Assembly: GCA_032629725.1 (NCBI GenBank)
Contig: JAFEVB010000019.1
Coordinates: 310,001-374,000 of the forward strand
Length of the DNA: 64,000 bases
Origin: Gremmenia infestans
Lineage: Eukaryota; Ascomycota; Leotiomycetes; Helotiales; Hamatocanthoscyphaceae
Direction: 5' to 3'
Below, piece by piece: positions 1 to 11,321 of the stretch (position 1 is its first letter; the number at the start of each line of letters is the position of its first letter). A program made the position numbers and the translations under genes. The notes under the pieces are model-generated. The model made no database searches. It had not been told where the DNA came from and saw only the letters and a program-made list of their open reading frames with translations.

Positions 1-360
1 TCGTCGATAATATCACTAAAGGCTCGGAAGGCACACTGATCGTGGAACATATTGAAAATATCGGAGGCCACTATGCAAAGACTTTGCGTTTGTGGAGAGA
101 AAAGTTCCTTGCCAACTTTGAGTGTCGGATTCGACCAGCTCTAATGATCGAGCATCCTGAAATGGGTGACAGAGAAATCGAGGTATTCCGAAGAAAGTGG
201 GAGGTAAGTGACTCCAATCCTAATATTTGCAAAGGCTGATTTTAATAAGTATTATTACTCGTACTGTGAAGCTGGCTTTGCTACCAAAACGCTCGGGGAT
301 GTGATAATTACCGTTGGTCGTGAGGGAGCGATGGAGTTGATGGAGGGTATCCCACTTTGA
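1..360 (+). CDS. Cyclopropane-fatty-acyl-phospholipid synthase-like methyltransferase, C-terminal end (partial)
   Basis: This is the 3' end of a gene that begins before the window. The frame opens at base 3 and reads through a GT-AG intron (204-249) to a stop at 358-360. The residues VEHIENIGGHYAKTLRLWRE, then YYSYCEAGFATKTLGDV after the intron, match the C-terminus of the CFA synthase / SAM-dependent methyltransferase family, in which the HYAxTLxxW segment and a late YCEAGF segment are conserved. Known members transfer a methylene group from S-adenosylmethionine to unsaturated acyl chains of phospholipids; some fungal relatives act on sphingolipids or other lipids. The SAM-binding domain lies outside the window, so the substrate cannot be judged. 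The gene converges on the next one, with about 210 bp between stop codons. Confidence 0.8.
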
Positions 361-569
361 TTTATATGGCGCTTTAATTTAAAGCGTTGGTGTCTGGAGA
401 TTTGGAGACGTTCCTTGGTTTACCTCTTGCATAGCAAAGCGCTGAGCCTTAGATGAGGATTTAGAGCATAGAACCTGTTATGCCGAGCATAATGACATGA
501 ATTGTATGGACATAGCTTTCCTATGGGATGCTTGAGTGGTATGACAAGACGGACTGTTTCTTGAGACTC

Positions 570-1565
570 TCAACGCTTGTTCTTTTTCTTCTTCTTCGTT
601 TTAGACGGCTTCGAAGGACCACTGGTATGGACAGGATTTCGCGACGCGTGTTCAACGTCGAAGGCAGACTTGTGACGCCTGAAAAGAAGCATCGTTGCTC
701 TGGCGTCCTCGATACTAGAATGCTCTCCTTCTTGGATGTCGACTCCTAGGAGTTCTTTCGCCAGCTTCTTCAAGCTTGGCACCCTTCCCGCACTATATTT
801 CCTGAACCCAGAGAACCTAGACGTGTCCCGTATATCTCGTTTTGGGTGGCTTAGCATGAGAACCCCCAGATCATTCTTCACCGCATGGCCAACCACAACT
901 CTTTCCTGCAATATCTCGGCAATCTCCTGCTGGACCTCTTCAAATTCCCTGGCCGTTACCATGCTCTTTGCTGATACGCCACTGACATGAGTTCTCCAGT
1001 CCGTGACGAACTCTTTCGGTCGTACAAAAGAATCATAAACCTGCGTCCCATGGAAATTCACCACACTAACCCTCGCCAGCACCGAGCGGTTCTCCTCCCC
1101 ACCCACTCCAACCATTTCGCAATCAATACCCACGTATTTTCCAATATCCACATCAGCTGATAAACCTCCATTGATAGTATCCACCTTGGCTCCTCGTATC
1201 GTGGTATCCTTCAAACCTCCTCCATAAGCCTCGGCAAGATCTTTAGCAGATATATCGTTATCCTCAGCCCAAAGCGCCAAAGATGCAGACGGTGCCTCCC
1301 CCTCCTCCTCCACTCCCCCGCGTACTGTTTCCATACTCTCGGAGCTAGCGCCAATCCCCATTATTTTCCTCTTCTTCGTAGCAGCACTCCTCGGCGACTC
1401 AGTCTCTACTTTGACCGGGTTCCCTTCCAGTCTCCTGCGCTTTGCAATGGTATTCTGCTGCCGTTCCGTCGGAATCGCTTTCCGTTTACGGTCGGCGCTG
1501 GCTTTGGACTCTTGCTTCAATGTCGCCTGTAGCTTTTTCCAGTTGCTGGATAGTTCAGGTGCCAT
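570..1565 (-). CDS. REX4: RNA exonuclease 4 (REX4), DEDDh family
   Basis: Single-exon gene of 331 residues. The N-terminal ~140 residues are basic and low complexity, with clusters such as RKRK and AKRRR that look like nucleolar/nuclear localisation signals. The exonuclease domain runs from about residue 143 to 300 and has all five DEDDh residues: D148 and E150 in GIDCEMV, D232 in HAVKNDL, and H282/D287 in EHSSIEDARA. A Lys-rich tail (KTKKKKKNKR) ends the protein. The family (yeast Rex4, REXO4) is a 3'-5' exoribonuclease implicated in pre-rRNA processing around ITS1. The ATG at 1565 is the first in frame. The gene is transcribed divergently from ESA1, with 244 bp between start codons. Confidence 0.93.
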   Translation of the reverse strand: MAPELSSNWKKLQATLKQESKASADRKRKAIPTERQQNTIAKRRRLEGNPVKVETESPRSAATKKRKIMGIGASSESMETVRGGVEEEGEAPSASLALWAEDNDISAKDLAEAYGGGLKDTTIRGAKVDTINGGLSADVDIGKYVGIDCEMVGVGGEENRSVLARVSVVNFHGTQVYDSFVRPKEFVTDWRTHVSGVSAKSMVTAREFEEVQQEIAEILQERVVVGHAVKNDLGVLMLSHPKRDIRDTSRFSGFRKYSAGRVPSLKKLAKELLGVDIQEGEHSSIEDARATMLLFRRHKSAFDVEHASRNPVHTSGPSKPSKTKKKKKNKR

Positions 1566-1809
1566 TTCGTGAGAGAGGGTCTTGTTATTGATTCATTTTC
1601 TGATGTTGAATATTGGGTGGGTAGGGTAGGCAGGACGAGCTAGGTTTTTGTTTTCTACCGCTCTTAAATTTTTATTTTAGACGAGGCTTCACGCTAAGGA
1701 CGGACTTCCAGCCTTGCGACTTGCCCCTCCAAACGCAACGCAACCACGTCAATCATCAAAATCAATTGTTCCACGATATTTATCCATCAAATAAATCAAA
1801 GCGGGCATC
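1566..1809. promoter_or_regulatory. Bidirectional promoter between REX4 and ESA1
   Basis: The 244 bp between the two start codons must carry the 5' leaders and core promoters of both genes. No clear TATA box is seen. There is a T-rich stretch near 1650-1680 and an AT-rich run just before the ESA1 start. Shared control of a ribosome-biogenesis exonuclease and a histone acetyltransferase is an inference from spacing only. Confidence 0.5.
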
Positions 1810-3480
1810 ATGGCGGGTCAAGAACCTGCAGTAGGCTCCCCAGCGCCAAAGCAGAAGGGGAAAGCGACTATTGATACTCTGAAGTGAGTCGCGATCTTGC
1901 TTGTTTTGCGATGATGTATGGACTGACTCAACGTTCAGGATAGGATGTCTTGCTATGGTTATGAAGGTAGGTTTGTTCTTTCTATTCGCTTGTAATAATC
2001 CATCTTTTTCTACCCTACGAAACAACATCATACTTTTGCGCATAATACTAAGACTTTCTATCAGGAAGGGCGAACTCGAAGAGCAGAGGTCTTGAGCATT
2101 AAAGAGACAAAGAGTGGCCGACAGTTCTACTGCAACTTCGACAACTTCAACAAGCGTCTAGACGAATGGGTACCCGCTGCGAGGATAGACTTTGAACAGG
2201 AAGTGGAATGGCCAAATCCAGAGTTGCCCAAGGAGGCCAAGAAAGCTGCGGCTCCTGTGGCAAAGAAGACCACCGTGACAAAGAAATCGCAAAAGAGACC
2301 CGCCGCAACAAGAGAGGCATCCATCATCTCGGCGGAATCAGAGACACCAAAATGGAGCGACTCCATGGAATCCCAGAAAGCTACACCTGACGCAGAAGGG
2401 GAGGATAAGACTGCCCTTAAGCTAGAACTCGAAAGGGACACAGCCACTCCTAATGATGAGGACGATGATGCTATGGATGGTGATGAAACAGCCATAAAAG
2501 CAATCAAAGCAAAGAAGGAGCTCCCCGATCCGCCACAGAGCCGCGCAGAGGAAATCGAAAAGCTTAGGGTAGGAGGATCCATGACCCAAAACCAAGCTGA
2601 CATCTCTCGTATTCGAAACATATCTAAAGTGCAGTTTGGCAACTACACCCTGTACCCTTGGTACTTCTCTCCATATCCCGAAAGCTTCACGCAAGAGGAC
2701 CTCATGTACATCTGTGAATTCTGTCTCTGCTATTACGGCGATCTGAAGGCGTTCACTCGACATCGGCATAAATGCGCGATGCAACATCCACCTGGGAATG
2801 AGATATACCGGGATGACTATGTCTCATTTTTCGAAATTGATGGTCGTCGACAACGGACGTGGTGTCGGAATCTATGTCTTCTTTCTAGGATGTTTTTGGA
2901 TCACAAATCAACCTATCACGACGTCGACCCTTTTCTTTTCTACGTAATGACGACTAGAGACGAGAAGGGATGTCATTTGGTCGGATATTTTTCCAAGGAG
3001 AAAGAAAGTGCTGATGGTTTCAACGTCGCCTGTATCCTCACCCTCCCACAATTTCAGCGAAAGGGTTACGGCCGCCTACTCATCCAATTCTCCTATGAAC
3101 TATCCAAGATTGAAGGCAAGCTAGGATCCCCCGAAAAACCGTTATCAGATCTAGGCCTCCTCTCCTATCGCCAATATTGGACCGAGAACCTAATAGAAAT
3201 CCTCCTCGATTTCAACGAACGAGAAGATAAAGTCAGTATCGAGGCATTAGCTACTCATTTAGCGATGACACCGCACGATGTAGAGAGCACTCTGCAGGCG
3301 CTCCAGATGCAAATATACCATAAGGGTGAACACAAAATAGTGCTGCCGATGCATTTGATTAAGAGACATGAGATGTTAAAGGAGAAGCAAAAAACGAAGC
3401 CGAAGAGAGTGATTGACCCCGCGAGAATACAGTGGAAGCCTCCTACCTTTACGGCTGCGCAGCGCACTTGGGGTTGGTAG
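1810..3480 (+). CDS. ESA1: Histone acetyltransferase Esa1 (MYST family, NuA4 catalytic subunit)
   Basis: Three exons, 1810-1883, 1939-1966 and 2065-3480, encode 505 residues. Exons 1 and 2 are tiny; the frame is continuous through both introns. Residues ~22-90 form the Tudor-knot/chromo-barrel domain (RRAEVLSIKETKSG, FYCNFDNFNKRLDEW). An acidic/basic linker follows. The MYST domain starts near residue 190 and has the C2HC zinc finger (C251, C254, H267, C271), the acetyl-CoA motif QRKGYG (from ~363), the catalytic-site cysteine C357 in FNVACILTLP and the general-base glutamate E391 in SPEKPLSD. The ending WKPPTF is typical of Esa1/Tip60. Esa1 acetylates histones H4 and H2A within NuA4, affecting transcription and DNA repair. 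The linker (residues ~90-190) is less conserved than the domains. Confidence 0.95.
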
Positions 3481-3897
3481 GGACAACCAGTGTGTGTTTC
3501 TGGATGGCGTTTTATGGGGATAAAATGGGAATCGGTGTAGAGCTGGGCGTTCAATGTATGGTACGTGGTGTTTTTGCATGGAGCATTAAGGACATTGTTT
3601 GGTCCGGAGGTCAGGCAAATGTCAACATTTTTCACGTTTGAGAAAGAAGTCCGCTTCAGACAAGGCGTTAATGCACTCCTTTTCTTTTCGTCTGTTGAGA
3701 ATTGTGGCAGCTCGACAACCAGCTTACATACGCTCCAGTGAGCAACTTGAAAAGACAAGACAACAGCTGCAGAAGACAACGGGAAATCGAACAGTGTTCA
3801 ACCAGAAATAAAAAAACATCACATGAGTCATTTCCCATCCATCTCATGATACCATTCCTCCCAAGTACTTCTCTCCCTCCCACGCATGATTCACTTC
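3481..3897. other. Tail-to-tail intergenic spacer
   Basis: Spacer of 417 bp between the convergent ESA1 and HNH-nuclease genes. It should hold both 3' UTRs and polyadenylation sites; an A-rich AATAAAAAAAC stretch near 3805-3816 could be a poly(A) signal for ESA1. No convincing coding potential. Confidence 0.5.
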
Positions 3898-4637
3898 TCA
3901 ACAAGTGTCCAGCATAGTAGTCAATGCCGATTTCTCAGCACTCGTAATGGTAACTATACCACTCAATTAGTCTTCACCTCTCACCAGCTATCAGAAGCAA
4001 AACTTACGATCATAGACCCCCTTAACCTTAACCCACATCTTAGCATAAGTGCACCAGTAAGACTCTATTTCCATTCGTCAGCCCATCCATTCATTCAAAT
4101 CAAGACCACATGGCATCACATACTCAACTCCGGTTTCCAGTCCTCGGGCCCCGAATCACTCTTAGCCTCATTCACATTATCCGTCACAGCCAACAGCTGG
4201 GGATTCGTCAAATCATTCGCAAACGCCTGTCGCTGCGGCGTGGTCCACGACGACGCCCCGCTCTTCCACGCATTGCTCAGCGGCACCAGATGATCGATAT
4301 CGAGATCCGACGCCGCCGTCCACGTCGCGCCATCGTACGGCGACAGCCAACTGCCCGACGTCGACGCGCACTCAGAGTTGGTCACGACGTCTGTGCCGTC
4401 CCGCTTCAGCACCGTCTCCCGCGTGTTGCAGGTCCCAGAGATGGTGATCCAGTGCGGGAATAGCGAGCGGCTGTAGCCGCTCTGCGAGCCCTGCGCGGCG
4501 ACGGTGAGGGACGCGAGGGTGCTTTTGGCGGTGGCGGTGCTGGGGATGTTTGGGGGCGAGGGCTGGGGTGCTGGGGCGGGGAGGGCAAGGACGGGGGAGA
4601 GGAGGAGGAGGGGGGTGAGGAAGAGGAAGTTCTTCAT
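3898..4637 (-). CDS. Secreted HNH nuclease-like protein (DUF1524/GmrSD C-terminal type)
   Basis: Three exons on the minus strand, 4637-4124, 4064-4008 and 3953-3898, give 208 residues. The start is the ATG at 4637 because it opens directly into a signal peptide (MKNFLFLTPLLLLSPVLALP); an upstream ATG-less extension is open but would bury it. The mature part has the family signature: SDLDIDHLVPLSNAWKSG (the D-x-D-H of the HNH core), LTNPQLLAVTDNVNEAKSD, GPEDWKP, and after the introns SYWCTYAKMWVKVK and a C-terminal TSAEKSALTTML. Cysteine pairs fit an extracellular protein. The family is common in fungi and actinomycetes and is taken to act as secreted nucleases, possibly for nutrition or competition; activity of this one is not shown. 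The second and third exons are easily missed because the first frame runs a few codons into the intron. Confidence 0.85.
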
Positions 4638-6067
4638 CTTGATCTGATGATAGAAGTGGATTGCCTGGAATGGAGAAAAGATGCTGTTCTCTGGATGGAC
4701 TTGCGGGAAAGCCTGGAAGAGAAAAAATTTGATCAAGGCAGGAAGGAAAGGAAGTATATATACGTGTTGTTTACTTTCAAGACTATCTCCAAAGCGTACC
4801 TTCTCTACCATTTCACTTAACTTCAAACCAACCCATCCATCCATATACCTCTCTCCATCCGGCATTTGTGCCTGTCTATCGATAGATAACATCTGCCATC
4901 CCCCCTCATCCGCCCATCTACCATAGTACAGTACCCAACAATGAATGCATCGGTATGTACTATCTATCTAAGCACATACATTACCGTACAGTCTATCTCC
5001 CTCCTTCCTTCCCACGCTCGCGACATTTTCTTGGCGCCGCTTCTCAGCTTCCGCAAACGGCAACCATCCATCCCAGGGGTACTCGCTTACAGCAGAGCCA
5101 AGCTATCGCGCTTCCAGAAAATGTTCACCGGCTGCTGTTGCAGGAAAGGTGGATTGCATGTGTGCAGGTGCTTATAAACTCTTACTTCGAAGTAAATACC
5201 ATCCGTCCACTGCACTGCATATGATGCAGCTACTCTGTACCCCGTATAATAATATATTCAGGGGATTCAAATCAGCACAGGGCGTCCACTATATTGGCGG
5301 CTGAGAAATTGTACATCCAAGAGTCTTGTCTTGGCTAAGGCCTCACCTTCCGTATGCGACTGATAGTAAGGAAGTGGTATGCGGCGAAGCCCGAGTAATG
5401 AGATGTAATCAATGCAGAATGAGATATAGGTAGGTACTGTACAAGATGGTCAGCAATGTTTAACGCTTGTGCAGGTATAAAGGTAATATTGTTACCTAAA
5501 GGTATCTATCTACCTTACCTACCTATACCTTAGGAACAAATATAAGGAGGTTCGGCAGTCCTAGATTGCCGAAGCGATGTTGTCCGGTTCTTGGCTTCGT
5601 ACAGTTTTCATGTCGAATTTATACTGTACTCTTTTCGAACCATATAAATACAGTAGACTACATCCATCATTTATTTGGTTTCAAGGAATCTGAGGATATC
5701 ATTATGCCCATACCATAACCATTGATTGATTGGTATCGCTAGCCATTACCACGAAAGATCTACAGTGGGTCTTGACTTACGGTGGAGAGGATGTTGGAAA
5801 TCGAAGTTTCAATTCAACGCTCATATGTATCCTACAAGTTTCTTGATCCGCTTGAAATGTATAAATATCTAAGGTATATAGATTATAGCAGATCTTCAGA
5901 TCTCCATTTCCAATGATCATGAAACAACCCTATTTAAGGCTCCGGCTAGAGTACCGTAGCGTGAACTTCGCTATCAGCCGCGCACGTGGAGATAGCAGAT
6001 AATAAAATTCCTGTAGAAATTCATATTTATTGCTTTAACTTGCGCCGAGGGAATCAAACACATCACA
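4638..6067. other. Divergent intergenic region with GGTA/TACC inverted repeats
   Basis: Spacer of 1.43 kb between the divergent nuclease and BCP1 genes. No gene recognised. Visible items: a GTACAGTAC at 4926-4934 and its reverse complement at 5434-5442; an imperfect inverted-repeat tract at about 5470-5535 made of AGGTAA / TTACCT units; and an E-box CACGTG at 5983-5988, about 80 bp before the BCP1 start. The last ~80 bp before BCP1 is AT-rich. Confidence 0.45.
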
Positions 6068-7023
6068 ATGGTCAAAAAGAGAGTCAGAGACCCAGAGGTT
6101 CTTGCCGACGCACCACCGGCTCAAGTGGAGGGTGATGATAGCGGGAGTGACGATGTTTGAAGACCCCTCCTCCCCTCATCCCGCGATTCCCCCCACCATA
6201 TCTAGGTACTAATCGAGACTTACCTTAGGATGTTGACATGGTCAATGTGGAGTTTGAATGGTTCAATTTCAAGCCCGACGTCGATTTCCACGGCCTCAAA
6301 AGTCTCCTGCGCCAACTCCTCGATGTGGATTCCCAGCTCTTCGACCTCTCCGCGCTCGCAGATCTCATTCTCTCGCAGGCCACGCTCGGCTCGACAGTCA
6401 AGGTTGATGGCGAGGATACAGATGCCTACGCCTTCCTTACGATCCTCAACTTGCACGAGCACCGGGAAAAAAAGGTCGTTAGGGATTTAGCGCAGTATAT
6501 TGCCGAGAAGTCCAAGTCGAATGAAGCGCTCGCAGCGCTGAGCAGCGTCCTCGCCTCGCCCGCCTCACAGGTCGGTCTCGTGCTCGCGGAACGCATGATC
6601 AATGTACCGTCTGAAGTGGCACCGCCCATGTACGCGATGCTCATAGACGAGATCGAAGCAGCGGTGGAGGATAAAGAGCCGTACGAGTTCACGCACTACC
6701 TGATCCTCTCGAAAACATACAACGAGATCGAGTCTGCGCTGGACCAGGAAGAGGCGCCGCGGACGAAGAAGAGCAAGAGCCAGGGCGGGAAGAAGGGCAG
6801 GGAGACGTTTTACTTTCATCCCGAGGATGAGGTGCTGCAGCGCCATGCGCTGGCTGCGGGGGCTTTTGAGTATACGAGGGATGAGGGGGAGGGCATGGCG
6901 GATAGTAAGAGGGCATTTCAGGAATTGGGGATTAAGGCACAGGGATCTCTGATGTTGATTGAGACGAGCAGGTTTGAGGGGGCTGTTAAAGCTATTGGCG
7001 AGTACCTTAGCCCTCCGCAATAA
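6068..7023 (+). CDS. BCP1: BCP1 / BCCIP-family nuclear protein
   Basis: Two exons, 6068-6154 and 6229-7023, encode 293 residues. The first exon supplies MVKKRVRDPE and an acidic stretch typical of the family's N-terminus; the 74-nt intron falls in phase 0 just before DVDMVNVEFEWF. The rest carries BCP1 hallmarks: FEWFNFKPDVDFHGLKSLLRQLL, the helical middle with LILSQATLGSTVK, and the C-terminal FYFHPEDEVLQRHA. In yeast Bcp1 is a chaperone for ribosomal protein uL14 (Rpl23) and is needed for nuclear export of Mss4; the animal homologue BCCIP binds BRCA2. A basic patch (RTKKSKSQGGKKG) could be a nuclear localisation signal. It converges on ARO7, with 167 bp between stop codons. Confidence 0.92.
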
Positions 7024-7190
7024 ATGTTTATTGCGATTAATATTAAGGTTTATTTTATGGCTTTCCCTGTCTAATCCTTGATCGTTGCCATATTCTTCTT
7101 TGTTGAAGCCACGAGCTAAGTCCTATTCTAATGCATCCGTTATTGTTTTATAACTCCCCCCACCTCCCTTCATCTTTCTCTTCAGGCCTC

Positions 7191-8047
7191 CTACTCCAAT
7201 CTCTGCATCAGGTACTCAACCTCGACCTCCTTGGTAAGAGGGATAACAAAGTCCTTATACATGGCCACGACAGCGTCGACATTAATCTTCCCACCTCCTT
7301 CCGTACCACTACTAGGATCCGTACCATACGTCCTAGCCTTCAACCTCAACCGCTCCAACACCTTCTTCTCCACCGCCTCATTCGTAATCGCCGCCCCAAT
7401 ACCCTCCCGATCCTCCCCCCGAATCAACGCCGTGAACCTCTCCGTCTCAGTCTGAAACTTGCTTTCGGCCACAAACTTCCCGAAATGAATGCGCCGCGAC
7501 AGCGCCTGCAAGCAATTGATATCGGCCGTGGCCGCACTGCCGTAATTCTCCTCCGTCTCCCCGCGATCCTGGCGCCCGAAATCCGCACAAGCGCCCGGCA
7601 GGAAATGGCCAATGTAAAACTCCTTGATCTTCGCGTTCACGTTGACGTCGTTGGCGTGCAGGATCTGCGGGTAGTGCAGCGGTTGCAGGATGGGCGTCTG
7701 CAGCGCGTCGGGGAAGAAGGGGTATTCGTCTGGGGATTGGAAACGGCGGATTCGCGAGTCGAGTTTTTCGCGCTCCCGAAGTGTCCAGTCGAGGAAGCTG
7801 AGGCTGCTGTGGGGGATTGCGAGGGCGCCGGCGGAGTAGATGGTTGGGTTGAGGGGGAATTGCACGCGTTCGATTAGGTGGAAGGTTATGGTGTCTTCTA
7901 GGCGGCTGGGAGAGGATGGCTTGTTAGTTACTGTGTAGTATGAGGTAGACGTAGGAAAGAAAGAGGAAGAGTTTACATGAGTTGGAAGCGGATATTGCTA
8001 AGGTCGAGAGCCTTGGAGGCATCGGAGAGATCTATAGCGGTGTCCAT
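7191..8047 (-). CDS. ARO7: Chorismate mutase (AroQ, eukaryotic type)
   Basis: Two exons on the minus strand, 8047-7977 and 7905-7191, give 261 residues, close to yeast Aro7 (256). The intron splits the codon before RLEDTITFHLIERVQF, the N-terminal helix carrying the catalytic Arg and Glu. Other family signatures are PDEYPFFPDALQTPIL, NDVNVNAKIKEFYI, GSAATADINCLQALSRRIH, FGKFVAESKFQ, AITNEAVEKKVLERL, and the C-terminus DFVIPLTKEVEVEYLMQRLE. The enzyme converts chorismate to prephenate, the branch step to phenylalanine and tyrosine; the family is inhibited by tyrosine and activated by tryptophan at an allosteric site formed partly by the GSxxTxDxxCLQALSRRIHFGK region, which is present. The start at 8047 gives the expected short N-terminus. 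Confidence 0.95.
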
Positions 8048-8500
8048 CTTGGTCGTGGCGGGGTAAATTGAAGCTCTGTAGAGGCAGGACAGGGTTCACT
8101 TCGTATGTTGAAACTGTAAGGGGAATACGTCGAGAAGGAAATATTGAGTTGCGAGAGGGGGAGGAGATATTGATGAATAAATAGTTCGCAGTCGCTCAAT
8201 ATAAGATAAATTTCATTGACTGTCAATCGAAGGGGAGGGGCACATACTTTGTTTTACGGCGTATTGATGCCGTCCTCGGACTCAACCAACCTAACCCCTG
8301 TGCGGCCGCATCAAAACTGCCAAGCTTGAATGTGCCTATCCTTGTCTTGTGCCAGCATCATCGGCTCGACGCTTCACACGACCAGATAAACAACATTGAA
8401 AACCGCTTTTGCCGTTCTTCACCACATCCAGCTGCACAATCGACACCCGTCTTAGCTGAAATCTGGTATTACATGTTTGGCGGCCGGTGAAGTAGTACAT
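8048..8500. promoter_or_regulatory. Divergent promoter region ARO7 / MDV1
   Basis: The 453 bp between two start codons contain the promoters and leaders of both genes. No TATA box or known operator stands out. The half nearest MDV1 is rich in CA/TC, as is usual for fungal 5' leaders. Confidence 0.45.
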
Positions 8501-10603
8501 ATGGCTGGCTCAGATAGCCGCAATGCCTCTCCATTTGGAGGACCAGACGAGGACGATTCCACCATAATATCCGTATGTCAATGGAACCTCTTCCTTTGGC
8601 TTCCAGCTAAGACTTACTAGACACGCGGACTCGAGGCATTCGGGCGCAAGGTCACAACAACAGCCGGCCATCTCATAGGAGACCCGACATCCAATACACA
8701 TTACCAAACAGCTATGAGCGACCTACATAAACAACTGCGGAGGCCGAACCTCCAAAGAAACGTCTTCTCTTTTGCGAAAACGACCCCGACAGACCTCGTT
8801 CGATCGAAGTTATCGACATCCGAGATACAGTACCGGGCCTTGACATATCTACCTGACGAACTTTTGAGGAACATCCCGGAAGATGAGAATACCTACTCGT
8901 TGTTCCAAGGATTCCAAGCCACGCTTCCGGAAAGCAGCCCAGAAGCAAAAAAGCATCGGAGGAAAATATCAAGAGGGAGGAAGATGCTCGAGGATGACAA
9001 GTCGGGGTCAGATACGCCACCATCGTTAGGGAAGCTCAAGAAGGAAAGGAATACGTTGAATCACCAACTGGAAATGATGGGTATTCGGAAAAACATGGCT
9101 AGTAGCGAGATCCATGAAATCGATAGTAAGATTGCGAATCTGAATAGCATGCGGAAAATCGTGTTAGAGAGGTTAGCAGGGCTAGAGCAGGAGGAAATCA
9201 TGTTGGAACATGACAGTAAGTACATGTGATGTATGTTTGACTTCTTGCTGACCTGTGTCAAGTCCTTGATGTGGAAAACCGCCTTGAATATGCACAAGAA
9301 CAACTCGAAGATGCCGAAGCATGGAAGGCGGAAGTAGACCTGGAAGATCCGGACGACGATGCAAAAGACGCCTCTTTTATGTCAGAATCGATATACCAAA
9401 AGCTACCTTCGGCGAGTAGCACTCCAACGAGACCGAAACGTCATAAGACTGTTCGCCGGAAATCAATGCCAATTCTACATGAGCATTTTGACCCTGGTTC
9501 AATGATTCGGGAGATACAAGCTCATAACGACTCGATCACAGCCCTAGATTTCGATGTTCCATTTGGGACTATGGTTACCGCGGCGCTAGACGACAGTGTT
9601 AGAGTATGGGATCTGAATGCTGGGAGGTGTATGGGTCTACTTGAAGGCCATACAGCCTCTGTACGAGCTCTACAGGTAGAAGACAACATTGTAGCCACCG
9701 GATCTATGGACGCCACTATTCGACTATGGGATCTCAGCAAAGCACGTTACGAACCCCCGGACAACCGGATCAACAAAGACGGTGATGAGGATGAAGATCA
9801 TTTAGCTTTTGGAGGCGATGACGAGGCATTTGATCCCCCGGTTGGGACAATGATTGATTGTCCGCTCTTTACGTTAGAAGCTCACGTGGATGAAGTCACG
9901 GCGTTGCATTTCAGAGGCGATACACTCATTTCTGGCTCCTCAGACAAGACACTACGGCAATGGGATCTCGAGAAAGGACGATGTGTACAAACATTAGACG
10001 TCATGTGGGCCGCTGCCCAAGCTTCAGCAACCATGGGCTCTAGCGAAGGCACATGGCGACAAACCGGCCGAGTGGCAGACTCATCAGCCGACTTCGTAGG
10101 TGCGGTACAAGTCTTCGACGCTGCATTGGCTTGCGGTACAGCAGATGGCATGGTCCGGTTGTGGGACTTGAGGAGCGGGCAAGTCCACCGGAGTCTAGTT
10201 GGGCATACGGGTCCCGTGACGTGTCTTCAATTCGACGATGTACATCTAGTCACCGGTAGTGTAGATAGGAGTATTCGAGTACGCAACCTCTATCCCCCAA
10301 ATCAAGCACCTGGCTAATGATCTCTAGATCTGGGATCTCCGAACTGGAGCCATCCACGACGCATATGCGTACGACTCCCCCATCACCAGCATGATGTTCG
10401 ATAGCCGCCGCATCGTCTCAGCAGCCGGCGAAGACGTCGCGAAAGTATACGATAAGACGGATGGGCGGCACTGGGATGTCGGGTCTGGAGTCACGGCTGA
10501 GGAGGAAGGCAGGACGCCTGCTCTTGTCGAGAGGGTGCGCATTAAAGATGGGTATTTGACGGAGGGGCGCAAGGATGGTATTGTGGGTATTTGGACGTGT
10601 TAG
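8501..10603 (+). CDS. MDV1: Mitochondrial division protein 1 (WD40 adaptor, Mdv1/Caf4 type)
   Basis: Four exons, 8501-8572, 8621-9215, 9263-10278 and 10328-10603, encode 652 residues. The N-terminal part (TRGLEAFGRKVTTTAGHL, then LPDELLRNIPED) resembles the Fis1-binding region. Residues ~175-270 form a coiled coil (LKKERNTLNHQLEMMGIRK, then LEYAQEQLEDAEAWKAEV). The C-terminal ~300 residues are WD40 repeats with repeated VRVWDL/IRLWDL/LRQWDL endings. The last intron splits a repeat between SIR and IWDLRTG. Mdv1 dimers bridge the outer-membrane receptor Fis1 and the dynamin GTPase Dnm1 during mitochondrial, and often peroxisomal, fission. An acidic insertion (NKDGDEDEDHLAFGGDDEAF) sits between two WD repeats. 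Filamentous fungi usually have a single Mdv1/Caf4 orthologue. Confidence 0.93.
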
Positions 10604-11321
10604 TTGGGTGGGCGTTTTGTCTTTTTTTTTGGAAATGGAGGCTAGGGGTGCGTGCGGTATAGAGCAGGAGCGATGCCCATGGTGGGTACTGTAGAAGCGT
10701 CTGTCTGTCATTTGAGATGGATGCTATTGTATGTATATGTATATCTATCTATGCTTGTATGATTTTGAGATACAGATACCGGTACCGATACCGTTATACA
10801 TACACACTCGACTTCACTGTTAGCTGGCTGGCTGGCTGGCTGGTTTTCATTTCTGCATGGGCTTGGATTTAAGTGGGAAGTACGGAGTAGGGGAGTATAC
10901 ATTCATCGTCTTTGCATGTGCATTTATTTGAATTTGAATCTGAATCTGAAAGAATTGAGGAATGGATGAGCTAGGTATCTTCATTCATTCCTGTACTATT
11001 AGCTAGCTAGCTAGCTATATGTTTCCAAGTCTTATTGTGTTAAAAGAGCGTGTGTGTGTGTGTGTGTGTGATTGTATTCTTTAAAGAAAAAAAAGAGCGT
11101 CGATTCGAGGCCACGTCCTCAGTAGGAATGTAAGTGAAATGAATGAAGTAAGTGCAAGTGCAAGTGCAAATTATCCTCCTCTTCAATTATCCTGGTTTTT
11201 CAATAAGAGTATAGTATCTTCAGTATTTCAATCTCATTTTCAATTTCCGTTTCGATTTCTGTTTTTCCTCGACAGACATTCATTCATTCGCGTACAGAGT
11301 TCGATGAGGGTCAGGATGGAC
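10604..11321. repeat. Tail-to-tail spacer packed with microsatellites
   Basis: Between the convergent MDV1 and MFS genes lie several simple repeats: (GCTG)n at about 10823-10842, (TAGC)n at 11001-11018, (GT)n at about 11050-11070 and a short (GCAAGT)n near 11153-11168. A TACGGAGTA sits at 10881-10889. A T-run just after the MDV1 stop (10621-10630) may be in its 3' UTR. No gene seen. Confidence 0.7.

Noticed and set aside
4116..4892. Longer one-exon model of the HNH nuclease
   Set aside because: It adds an N-terminus before the signal peptide and ends inside an intron, losing the conserved C-terminal segment found in the next two exons.
10820..11070. Tandem short repeats as a possible CRISPR array
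   Set aside because: These are microsatellites with 2-6 bp units and no spacers, in a eukaryotic nuclear genome.
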